The notes under the pieces are model-generated. The model was not told the origin of the DNA. It saw nothing but the letters and a program-made list of their open reading frames with translations, and did no database searches. Of a stretch of DNA of 64,000 nucleotides, positions 11,862 through 23,112 are shown in pieces (within the stretch, counting starts at the first letter, position 1; every line of letters begins with the position of its first letter). Made by a program: the position numbers and the translations under genes. Source of the DNA: Epichloe hybrida (lineage: Eukaryota; Ascomycota; Sordariomycetes; Hypocreales; Clavicipitaceae); contig JAFEKR010000005.1 in NCBI GenBank assembly GCA_019022495.1, positions 1,054,001 to 1,118,000 on the forward strand. Reading direction: 5' to 3'.

Positions 11862-14061
11862 CTAATTAGTGGTTACCTTTATAAATAACTACGTAGTCTT
11901 TAAACACCGCAAATTAGCAAAGTTAATTAGAAGAGGTAGCTTATCTAATAATGACTTACCTTATAAAATAGGAGGGCCATGTTTAATAATAAGTTATACT
12001 AATAGAAAGGTATAATATAGCTCTCTTCTTACTTTAGTATTAATATCTATATCTATATAAACTCTAAAATAATAAAGAAAGGTTTAATACTAGTAGCTAA
12101 GCTATCCCCTTATCTTTCTTTATTATGTATTCTATTACATATTTAAAGTTAACTGCCTTGCCTTATGATCCTTTACATCCAAAATATGTTATATAATTAT
12201 AGCTATACCCTTTTTCTCCTTACATTATAAGATCTACCTCTCTTAATTAATTATAATATTAGATACACCTAGACTATCTAGGACCTCTAGTTAATTCAGA
12301 GTTCCTAGCGAGACTAATAGCTATAATAATACTATGGAAGGTATTAAAATAGGAGATAACAATAAATACCTTAATAAAGGAAAAACCCCTGTTTACACTA
12401 ACCTATACCCCTATATCTCTATAAGGCTTTAATAATATATTATAGAAGAATTACTTTAATAAATAGGAAGTTCTAAATATAAAGAGATAATAATACCTAA
12501 GGAAATCAGTCTCTATATCCTTATAAAGACTAAATAATATAAGGAGCGAGGGTTATTTAGAAGAATACTATTCTCCGAATTTAGTAATAACTTCTATAAA
12601 TAGTTAAGGGAGAAGTTTACAAAAGGGAGAGACCTTTTATAGAACGGACTTCAAGACTATCTTCTTTATAATAGAGTATATATAACTATTAGAAGAGGCA
12701 CTAAGATAGTAAATAACCTTAAAGAAGTAGTAAACTAAGAAGAATTCTAATTTTAAACTCTTAAAGAAATTAAAGAGGCTAGGAAGAAGTATATAGGCTT
12801 CTAAAAGAACTTATAAAACAAAGAGTTCTTTTGTGATTTACTAGATAATAGTAATATTAGAACTAAGTAACCTACCCTATTACCCTAGTTATTAGTATAA
12901 TCACTATTAAAAGGATTAATAAGCTAGACTCCCCTAGGAAGACTAAGTTAATCCCCTCTAGGAAGGCCTAGTTAATCTCCCCTAGGAAGATTAATTAACC
13001 TAGAGTTAAGACTACCTAAGGATGCTATTCGCGAGTATCTATAGGTAACTCCCCTACCTATACCTTCACTAGAGGTAAGTTAGTAGTATTACCCTAGTAA
13101 CACTACTAATAATGCCCCTAAGTAGGATAGTTACTAATAGAGGTAACCTATGCTATCTAGGGCTAGTAGTGCCCCTATTAGCATAGCTTAAAGAGCTATA
13201 ATTCCTTCTCCCTAATATAAGGAAGAGAAGGATTAGAGGGAATAATAAGCCCTAAGGGTGCTACCTATAAAGCTACCCTCTTACTTCCTAAAAACCCTAC
13301 TACCTCTTTTATAAATATAGAGGGAAATACCTAGAGGACCCCTATAAACTTAAAGACCTTTACTAAAGCAGATTATTAACCTATCTAAGGTATACCCTAA
13401 AGAATAACTCTATAGCGCTAATAACTATAATATCCTTAAATTAAAGCTTTAAACATTCTGTAGAAAGTATAAGTTACTTAATATCTAGTATAAATAAGCT
13501 AGTTATGCTTTTAAGGTTATACTTAAAGGCAAAGCACTATAATACTATATAGACTACCTCTCTAAACCTAGATAACTATAAGATTTCCTTACGCTTATTA
13601 GCTATATAAGAGAATAATTTAAAACTAAGGATATATAGTAAAGATATCTACTAGAGTAAAACAACACTTCCCTATAAGAAATAGTAAATAATAACCTAAG
13701 TAAGTTAATAATTAAATACTTTAATAAACTTATAGAAAGACTAGCTATCTTGTAATAAGTAGTGCCTAAAGTAAGCTAAACTAAAAGGGCACTCTAGAAT
13801 TAACTTATTAGAGCCTATTATAGTATTCTAGAGTGTAAAGGAGTAATTATAGATCCGCTAAATAGACTATAAGAGTTCTATAAGTAGATTAGAATAACCC
13901 TTTATCTTATTAAGGAAAAGAAGAAAAACTATTAATAGTTCCTAACTAAAGCTATAACCCTAGAGTAATTCTAGACTAACTAAAGATATAATAGGAATAG
14001 AAAAGAGACCTAATACCCCTTAAAACTATAAGAAAGAGGAGGTACTCCTTATATAAAGAAG

Positions 14062-17000
14062 TGTTACGTATATAGTAAGGAAGGATGCTAGTTATCTAAG
14101 CACCCTAAAGAGGACTATAAGAAGGCGTTTTAATGCTTTAAGAATCACTACCTTACAGATTTAACTAATAACTTATATTATTTATTCCTTACTTAGTATA
14201 AGGGAAAACATAAGTCCTAACCCCTTATTAATAATAAAATCGCTTAGTATATAAAGAGCATTAGATTTAATAATAGCCTTAATAATATAGATAGGCTAGT
14301 ACCTATAAGCTTCTTTACGCATAGAACGTAAATTAATAGTAAGAGAATAGTTTAATTCCTAATAAGGTAAGTAGCTTATTATAGTTTAAGTAAAGAAAAC
14401 CCCTTTTAGCAAGAACTCATAAATAAAGCCCTAGTAACGTTTATATTAGAAGATTACTATTCCTATACAATATTCTAAGGGATTATGCCTAATACAGGAG
14501 CCGTGAAATTCTCTATAGTAAGGCACCCTTAATTTCTTGCTTTATAACATTAGATACCTATATTATAGCTTAATAAATTAACAAAGAAGAAGGCATTAGT
14601 TAGATTTAGCATAGGAGACCTAATTATTACGCTTAAAGCGGCTAATATGCCTACTCCCTTTAGAAATATTCTCTTTTAGGTTATCCTTATAAACACTCTA
14701 TTTCTCTTATCCCTTAATAATATAGACTATCTAAAGATTAACTTTAATATCTCTAAGAACATACTATAACAAGGAAATATTAAAGTCCCTGTTATATACA
14801 AATAGGGCTACGCCTAGATGCTTCTTATATAAAAAGAAGAAGTAGTTACTTAGAGCTACCTTATAAAAGGTAAGCTATAGTAATTACACCACTGCTTTAG
14901 ACATCTATTAATCTAACATTTACATAAGGTTCTTTATAGATTAAGGCATAATATTAATATTAAAGCTATTAGGGAACTAATAAGAATCTACCACTAATGC
15001 TAAATATATGTAAATAGCCCTAATCGCTTTAAATTCACCCTTAAGGATAAGTGTAGCTTTAATTATAAAGTAATAGTAAATATCTTTTACTTAGATAGTA
15101 ACTGCCCTACACTCTATATTATAAATATAGCCATAGTATTTAACATAGCAAAATTCCTTAATAATATCTTTGCAAAAACAACCTAGGAAGCCCTCTAAAT
15201 ATACTAGATTAATGCTTACCTAGGCCCCCTAGACTTTATTATTATAGACGCTAGAACGAACTTTTACAGTAATGAATTCAGATAATTCATAGCTTTAATA
15301 TTAATTTTAATTAAGGAAGTCCCTATTAAGGTACACTATAGCATAGGGAAGGTTAAAAGGTATTATAAGCCACTCTAAAGAGCCTATAATATAATTAGAT
15401 ATAAATACCTTATAACGCTAGAACCTATTACCCTTTAAATAGTAATTAAGGCCCTAAATAACACCACAGGCCCTAATAGCCTTATCCTAACCCTCCTTAT
15501 CTTTAGAGCTTACTTATGTATAATAAATAAGTCCTTACTATTACCTAATATTATATAGTGTATAATTATAGTATAGAAGGCTACTAAAGAGATTAAGAGA
15601 CTTTACGCTATCTAGAAGGTTAATAAGGCCCTTACTAAACATAATAGCCTAAATACCTTAAAGACCCTTAGCTTACTACTTAGATTAAAGGTTAAGGTTT
15701 AGTAAGAAAGTAAGGGATAGTTAGGTCTATATAAGCTACTAGTAATTACTAGAGAAAGCTATATACTTAATATACCTAGAGGCCTAAAGACCTTTAGGTT
15801 AATATCTATTAAGCCCTACTATAATAATCCTAGTGTAAAGAAGATAGTAAAGCCTAGTAAAGAGAAAGGAGAAAAAGGATAAGAGGCTTATAATAAGAAT
15901 ATAGTGTTACTAATACTACTAAAGCAAGGACATAGAAGGCTATAGAAGAACCCTCCTATAATACCTTAAGGTGCTAATACCTTCCTATTAGTAAAAGAAC
16001 ATAGTAACCTAGCTCTTATAATTAAGCTACGTAATAAAGGAATTATTAAGACCCCTAGTAAACCTTTCAAGCTATTAACAAAAGCAAAAATCAACGCTTT
16101 AATTAAGTAAGGTATGTTTAAATTTATTATATTTAATAAGGAAGAATATAGTGGAATTTAAATCTTTAATTCCTAGATTATTAATAAGATTAAGGGCAAG
16201 ATAACAGAACCCTATAAAAAGTCATGCCTTGTAATCTAAGGGTGTGAGGATAAGGGGAAATAAGCTATTCTCACACAAGCCCTAATAATTTAACACGCAA
16301 GCTAACGTCTTATCCTCGCGATAGCCCCGTTAATAAGATTAAGTAAATTCCTTATCTAGCTAAGAGATATCTATTAGGCTTATGTATAAGCCTATACATT
16401 GCTAGAGCGGCTAATCCTAGCGCGCTTGCTAATTCAGATATGGCATCTCTACCTGCCTAGTATAATCTTAAGGGTTATAAAACCCCTTTATAGGCTTGTA
16501 AAGGTAGGAACACACTAGTGGGTTACGTATTATAAGCATTATAAAGAGAACCTCTAGATGGAAACCTCTACGTATAATCCTTACCTACTTATAACTATAA
16601 AGGAAAGCCCTAACTTTACCTGCGTTAGAATATAAACTAATAATATAATTAGCCTCTTAGATAAGAAGTTCTTTAAGAAGGAAGAGACCTAGCTTACTAT
16701 AGTAGGCTTTAATATAAAGCTAAAGTAATTCCTAACTTAGGACTACCCTCTTATGTTTAATAGTAGTATTATCTTACTAAAGAATAATACTATTAAGATC
16801 CAGTAGAAAGGGCAAAGTAATAAGTTAGAGTTAGTCCTAATAACTAACTTAAAGCGTAAATATATTAAGCAGAGGGCCTAAGGCGCTTATATTACCTTAA
16901 TTTGCTAACTAGAGGCTTGCTTTAACTTATTTATTACTATATAATACTAGGAGCTAACCCTAGAGGACGTGAAAGCCCTTAATTACTACCTAAAGTGGTA

Positions 17001-17580
17001 GATAGATTACTTAGAGAGAGGTCTAATGTTTATCCTAATTAACCTTAAGAAGGCGAAGCTCTTTGCCTTTATAGATAAATCCTTTGCTAATAACTAGGAC
17101 CTATTCTTATAACTAGGATATATACTTATCCTAGTGAATAAAGACTATACTAATAGTAAGTTTATGATTAAAGGTAATATTATGCACTTTAGCTTAATAA
17201 AGAGTAAGAGAGTTATATAAAGTGTGCTTGCCTTAGAAGTCTATGGTATAGTAGCTAGTATTAATATAGCTTATGTAATTATAACTACCTTAAACTTAGT
17301 TACTAACTAACTAAAGCTCCTAAAGATCCTAGTTATTATATGTATGGATTTATACTCCTTATATAAGTGCCTTATTAAGCTTAGTATAATAAAGGAGAAA
17401 TGCCTAATAATTAATATTATAGCCCTTTAATAGTTATATAAACACTAAGAACTCTATAAGATCTAATAGATTAATAAAGAGAATAACCTAGCTAATGCCT
17501 TTATAAAGGCATTACTTAATAAGGCCCTTAAGAGCTTTATCTTAACTAACTAGATAACTATCTAGATAGAGGGATAGGTT
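14062..17580 (+). pseudogene. Element B gag-pol relic
   Basis: Non-coding relic of a Copia polyprotein. The Gag knuckle begins at 14062 (Cys-Tyr-Val-Tyr, second Cys lost, then Gly-Cys and Lys-His). The protease active site near 14491 reads Asn-Thr-Gly-Ala, an Asp-to-Asn change from a GAT/GAC to AAT transition. The integrase stretch near 15210-15270 keeps a Leu-Gly-Pro-Pro-Asp-Phe motif followed by Asp-Ala-Arg. RNase H near 17340-17540 keeps Ala-Asn-Ala-Phe-Ile-Lys. Many stops at former Trp/Gln codons. Bounds are approximate. Confidence 0.7.
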
Positions 17581-18049
17581 ACCTACACGTAATATATGTG
17601 TAGTAAGAGGAAAAGGTAATTATCTAGGAGGGTAGCCATGGGGATAAGATAGTAATACGTAAGGGATTTATACCCTTATAGTTAATATCCCTAGCGGCTA
17701 TAATTACACTAGCCTACTAGGCCCTCCTAGTAAACTATAGAAATTAATAGTAGTGTGTAGGAGGATGAAGGTATTGCTAAGGAGGAGGAAGATATTGTAT
17801 ACGCGCTATAGTGTAGTATATATATTATTTTAAGGAAAGAAGGGATTTAGAAGGACCTACTTATCCTTATATAGGCTTATAGGCTAAGCAAGATTATTAT
17901 TTCCCTTTTATTAGTAACTATATACCTAGATAGGCTATAAGTTCTTTTCCTTATATCCCCTATTAATTACATTCTTAATCTGTCTTTCTTTTTTATTTCT
18001 ATAATTAATATTACGTGTTAATAATTATATTAAAAGAGAGAAGTTCTAG

Positions 18050-18356
18050 TGTTAGAACAAAGGTGATATTAATTACGTGTCATAGCTGCAATTACCTAGT
18101 AAAAGCTCGGGCTGCGCGCGGACCCTACACGTGACCTATAACCTAGCACGTTAATTAGCTAGGAAATGTAGGGATATAAATACGCAACCCCTTTTCCCTT
18201 TATGTATTATAACTTCTAGCTTTTTACCTCTCTTTTCCTACAACTTAATTAATTATAATAACAGACAACGTAGCCTAGAATAGATAATTAATAACAATAC
18301 TATTCTTTGGGCTTACGACTGTATTACATTGAATTCAATACCCTGTGAATCCAACA
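18050..18356 (+). repeat. 3' LTR of element B
   Basis: 307 bp, TGTTAG...CCAACA, same length as the left copy. The outer 3' part is the better preserved half. Confidence 0.88.
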
Positions 18357-18830
18357 ACTACGCTATAGGTAATTAGTATATAATTAGTATATATATTATA
18401 TATATACTATATTATATTTTACTTAATTACTTAGTAATTTATTACTTCTTCTAAGCTAAATACCTATAATAAATTACTAAAAGTATAGTTATATATAGTA
18501 TATATATTTTCTATATTTATAGTAATTATATTATTCTTATTATAAACTACTTTTTTATTATTTTATTAGTATATAAATTTTTTTAGTAATATAATTACTA
18601 TAATTCCTATGCTTTACTACTATATATATATTATATATATTATATTATAAGTACCTTTATACTAATATACTATACAAAGTAATATATATAAGGTATATAT
18701 TACTTTATAAATATATTTTTATACTAATACACTATAGGACTTAGTATATATATAGTATATATAAGGTATATACTATATTTTCTTATTACTTACCTAATTT
18801 AGGTTATAAGGCTCTACCCTAGATACGAGA
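18357..18830. other. AT-rich non-coding sequence right of element B
   Basis: Target duplication copy ACTAC, then about 470 bp of TA-rich sequence without a usable frame. 18420-18660 is recognisably a diverged direct copy of about 11365-11554. The AT-rich character stops near 18830, where ordinary host sequence begins. Confidence 0.5.
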
Positions 18831-19341
18831 TTAACTTTGTTACAGCCAAGATTTACTGTAACCCCCGCCGCTTCTCCCTCCAGAATCAACTGATGTTCCC
18901 ACTAAGCTTTGCGGAGAAGCTGTATTTTCTGAATCATGGTTTTGGAGAAAAAAAGAGCACAGCCACGCGGACTATTCTCACTAGCCGTGCTTGACACAAT
19001 GAGCAATCTACGCACCCTCGATAGGCTTGCTTCAAATCACGGATAACGCACTTGCTGTACGGATCCGTACATAGGCATCATAATTGACTTCAGACGAACA
19101 TCCGCCACACTGAAAAAAAAGTGTGGGTGGGTCGTCCTGGCGGATGCCCATTAGTCGTCCTTGGTTGTGGTCCTATCCCACGGGCCCGACTAAGCTTGGA
19201 GGTAAAGCTGCTTGCGTAACAGCACGTTTCCACGCCCCCCTTTTCTGCTCTGTTTGAAATGAGGCAGAATTAGGTCTGGAGGGTCGAGTCTCGGCTCGTC
19301 TCGGCTCGTCTGCGCACGATCTGAATTCCGAGGTCGCTTCC
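18831..19341. other. Non-RIP host island between elements
   Basis: About 510 bp of balanced base composition with abundant CA, TG and CpG, unlike both sides. It is the sequence that was joined to 31889 onward before element C inserted, as shown by CTTCC at 19337-19341 and 31889-31893. No gene seen. It contains a nested inverted repeat, 19099-19107 (CATCCGCCA) with 19138-19146 (TGGCGGATG), and an inner CACACT/AGTGTG pair. Confidence 0.7.
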
Positions 19342-19593
19342 TATTGCACCCACAAGGGCATAATTGATCCCTGCCGCACGATAGTCTCGCTACTTAACTA
19401 GCTAAGACAAGAGTCCACCCCTAGCTAGTCATTTTCTATAATCTCTATAACCGCATAGTATATTTTAGCACTATATTAGCACCCTACCTATAGTAAAGGT
19501 ACTTAGGTATTTAAGCCGTAGTCCGCACCCTCTTATAGGGTTAGATAACTTAATAGAGATAGTTATATTAAACCCTAGCTTCGTAGTCTAATA
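19342..19593 (+). repeat. 5' LTR of element C
   Basis: 252 bp, TATTG...CTAATA, equal in length to 31637-31888. Its outer 5' half is the less mutated one (for example GGGCATAATTGATCC versus GGGTATAATTAATCC on the right). Confidence 0.87.
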
Positions 19594-20789
19594 TAGTAGT
19601 AATTGCGTAGTGTTTATAATTATTATACCTTTCTTCTAAATTAGTACTTTTCTCTTTAAATTAACTAATTATTTAATCTTTAAATAAATTAGTATATACC
19701 TAGCAAAAGAAAGGCCTAATTTATTAATATTGTGATTAAGCAACCCTAGCATGCTAGGATTAATACCACCTTTTACTAGTTTAATAATAACACTATAGGA
19801 TATCTTATAATAGCTAAGGAATCTTTAAAAGGTAATAAGCTAGCTATTAAGCTATAGGAGCCTTACTATTAGGACCTATAGTATAAAATAGTTAAGGTAA
19901 GAGCTATTAAAGATAGAATCTAGGTCTTTATTAATCCTAATTTAAAGATATAGCTAGACTACCCTCCTAAGCCTCTAATTCTTATAGGAAACAGGACTTT
20001 AGTAAAGAGGAAGGTAGTAAAAGCTATATAGAGTTAATTATTTATAATAAAGACCTTAGGAGTTTAAATATACTCTTATAGTACTAAAGCTATAACTAAG
20101 AGCTTACTAGAACCTAAGGAAAGCTTACCTAAAGATATTAAGGTAACTAAAGAGAGTTATTTTTAGTACCCTTAATAACCTAATAATACTAAAGATAGCG
20201 CCTAGTTTGCTATTCTTAGTGGTTATTATTAGGTCTTTAATAGTTAATTCTAGAGCCTTATAAAGGCCCTATAAGAGTATTATATATAGTTTATAAGGAC
20301 CCTTAGGCCTAAATATAAGTAAATAACCTTAAGGCATATATCTCTTTATAATAAGATTAAGGAGCTTTAAAGGAATATAATACCTTTAAGTAAGACTATT
20401 AAGTATTATACTAAAATTAATTTTAATAAGACTATTAAGCGGAATCTTATAAGAGTAAATATTAATAAATAGCTTGTAAATGCTTTAATTAGTTATAAGA
20501 GATGCTTCTAAGTAAACTACCCTATTACTAAGGGTAACTTACCTATAGAAATAATTAATAACGCTATTAGGGCTTAATTCCCTGCTATCTTAGCTTAGGT
20601 TAACTTATTAATTTATACTACAAAGAGCAAGGGAAAGGTCCTAGATTTCTATAGTATTATAAGTAAGATTAGGTACCTAATTAAAGCCTAAGGAAGGTCT
20701 TAAGTAAAGGCTAATAACTCTTTTAGAGTAGAACTAACTCTTAATAGTAAAATAAAAGATAAAGCTAAAAAAGAGAAAGTAAAGAAAGA

Positions 20790-22079
20790 TAACTATATCT
20801 ATTATAAGAAGTATAAGGTAAAGAAGTTAAAAGACTTATAAAAAGTTTATAGGGCTCTTTACCTAACGAAAGACTAGAAGATTAATAAAGAGCTATTAAA
20901 GAAGGCAAAAGAAGTGATAAATCATTAACCTAATAATATAAAAAAGGCATATAACACTTAGTTAAAGGATAATAGCGCAAAGGAACCTAAAGAAGATAAT
21001 ACTATGTTTACTACTATAGGAGAGTCTGTAAAGGCTTTCCTTGCCTAGGATAAATCGCAAGTTATACTTAATAGCAAAACCTTAATTCATATCTTTAATA
21101 ATAAACGCTAGTTTATAGACCTTAATTATAGCAAGTAGCCTGGAATTTAAGCAGGTTATAGTATTATAAATGCTTATAGCGTTAGCATAGCTTGGATTAT
21201 CTTATTAGATAGCTAGACCCTTACCTTATTAAACGCCTAGTACTAGCTAATGTTCTTTGTAAACCTTATATCTCTTTAGCTACTTATATAAAAGGGACTA
21301 AGGTAAGATAATCTTACTAGAAGGGTAATAGACTTAGTGAGAGGTAATTAAGAGATATTTCAAACTTAGGTTATTAGTACGTAGCCGTGTATAGAGGGCT
21401 TAAGCCTATTAGAAGCTTTTATTATTAAGGGAGATTTACGAGACCTAAAGATAGCTATAATAATGCCTGCAGACCTGTGGCACGCTAGATTAGTATATCT
21501 AGGTAAGGATGTAATAGATTAAGTGCTTTAGAAGCTTTAAATTTAATTAAAGGAAAGGAGCGTAGGTAAATATAAGGTTTGCTAAACCTCTAAAGCATAA
21601 AGGTAAATATTACGAGTCCCTTAGATAGGATCTCTACCTTTAGGGCCTCTTTAGGTAGTCTCTTTTAACCTCTTTACTTAATCATTAGGGTATAATAAAG
21701 ACTAATATATTGCTCTTTTTACCTGTAAAGCAATAGGACTGCGTTACATCTTTATAATCCTATTAAAGACTAATATCACACTCTACTTTAATTAGTTAGA
21801 AGCTATGTACGCAAGAGTGTATAGTATTTATATTACGGTTATAATAACTAATAGTAAAACTGCCTTCTAGACTAAAAAACAAGAAGAAGAGGTTATAAAT
21901 AAAGGTATTATTATTAGAAAGTCTAGCCTAGCTTACCTATATTAAAATAGGTATACTAAACGGTCTAGGGGGGTGATAATAAGGGTTATAATAACTCTTA
22001 TAATATAATTAGGTTTCCTAGAAGACCTCTAGCCTATAGCTGCTAAAGTAGCTATTTATATCTTAAATTACATGCCTTA
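20790..22079 (+). pseudogene. Element C gag/protease/integrase relic (upstream half)
   Basis: A knuckle trace (Tyr-Ile-Tyr-Tyr-Lys-Lys) lies near 20800, a decayed protease region (Leu-Asn-Ser in place of Leu-Asp-Ser) near 21060, and an integrase zinc region with Leu-Trp-His-Ala-Arg-Leu near 21476-21493. The relic runs to a Tyr-Ile-Leu-Asn motif at about 22055-22066, where A2 interrupts it. Decayed Gag extends back to about 19740. Many stops. Confidence 0.65.
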
Positions 22080-22903
22080 TATTGAAATGTAGGGAGCTAG
22101 TTGCCAGCTGGCAACAGCTGTACAGGTGCAAGCTCTACGGTCGGGGACCAATAGGGCTGCAACGTTGAATCAATCAACGCAACGCAACGGAAGGTTATGG
22201 CAGTTATCAACTAATAGAATTCAATTTAAATCACTTTTATGATATCTTATAGAGCAATAGAATTGATTTTAGATACGTTGTACGGGCAATGCGGCTGTTG
22301 TTAGTTGAGAGGACTAGCTATCTAGCTAGTTAAAAAGATCTTCTTCCTCTCATAGACCTACTGACCGTATCGGTGGATCCGGGCCGCTAACTGGGTCTTA
22401 CGGGCCACTTTTGATTTTCCGCAAAATTCATTTGTATGCAAAAACCAAAAAATCGACTCACCACCATACTAGCTAGCAACCCGTATGCACTAACTTTTAG
22501 TCCAAAAAATAACCTTGCATAAAGAGAAAGCCCTATCTTCAAGCTTCAATTTGCTATATGTGAAACTTTTGTACGACCTCTAGATAAAGAGAAAATCACT
22601 GTCAAAGATAGCTATAGGGTAAGTTATGTGTAGGGTAACCTGCTTACGTCACCCTAGCTTACGTCACCCTAGCTTACCTAATTACTAGTGGCGTGATTGT
22701 AGCCACACTTGTAGCCACAACGCAATTGACTAATTAGTTATCCACACGGTCGGTCGCAGCTGTTGACAGCTGCGACGCAGCCATTGATAGCTGCCCTCGC
22801 GACCGTTGACAGCTGCAGTGCAGCTATCAGACTTGCAAAGCAAGCTAGTAATAAGAAGGTTCTTTAACTAGAAAAGGGCTAAAAATAAGTCTTATTTTTA
22901 ACA
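22080..22903 (-). repeat. 3' LTR of element A2
   Basis: 824 bp, TATTG...TAACA on the plus strand. The left boundary was set by the CCTTA target duplication rather than by a TG dinucleotide. The expected TG is TA in all four family A LTRs. Confidence 0.87.
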
Positions 22904-23112
22904 CCCCCTCTACAAAAGAATTACATTTAAAGCAATTAGAAGTGTACAAAGAGACTATAGGGTAAAAAACAACAACTTTTGATAATAACAGATAAAAGGG
23001 AAAAACAGGAAAAATAAAAGACCCCCTTTTTGAATTCCTAGCTATTGTTAAATATAGCTCCCTTTTTGACGTTGTTTTTTTGGTTCCTTATTAAAGGGAA
23101 TTAGTTGTTAGT

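Larger units (their letters stand above)
11555..18356 (+). mobile_element. Ty1/Copia LTR retrotransposon, element B
   Basis: 6.8-kb element with 307-bp LTRs at 11555-11861 and 18050-18356, flanked by a perfect 5-bp target duplication ACTAC (11550-11554 and 18357-18361). A purine tract (AAAAGAGAGAAG) lies just before the right LTR, giving plus orientation. Domain relics in order on the plus strand: Gag knuckle near 14062, protease near 14482-14505, integrase near 15180-15400, RT from about 16080, RNase H near 17320-17540. Heavily RIP-mutated and not coding. The ~2 kb before the knuckle (11862-14060) also carries decayed Gag sequence. Confidence 0.88.
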
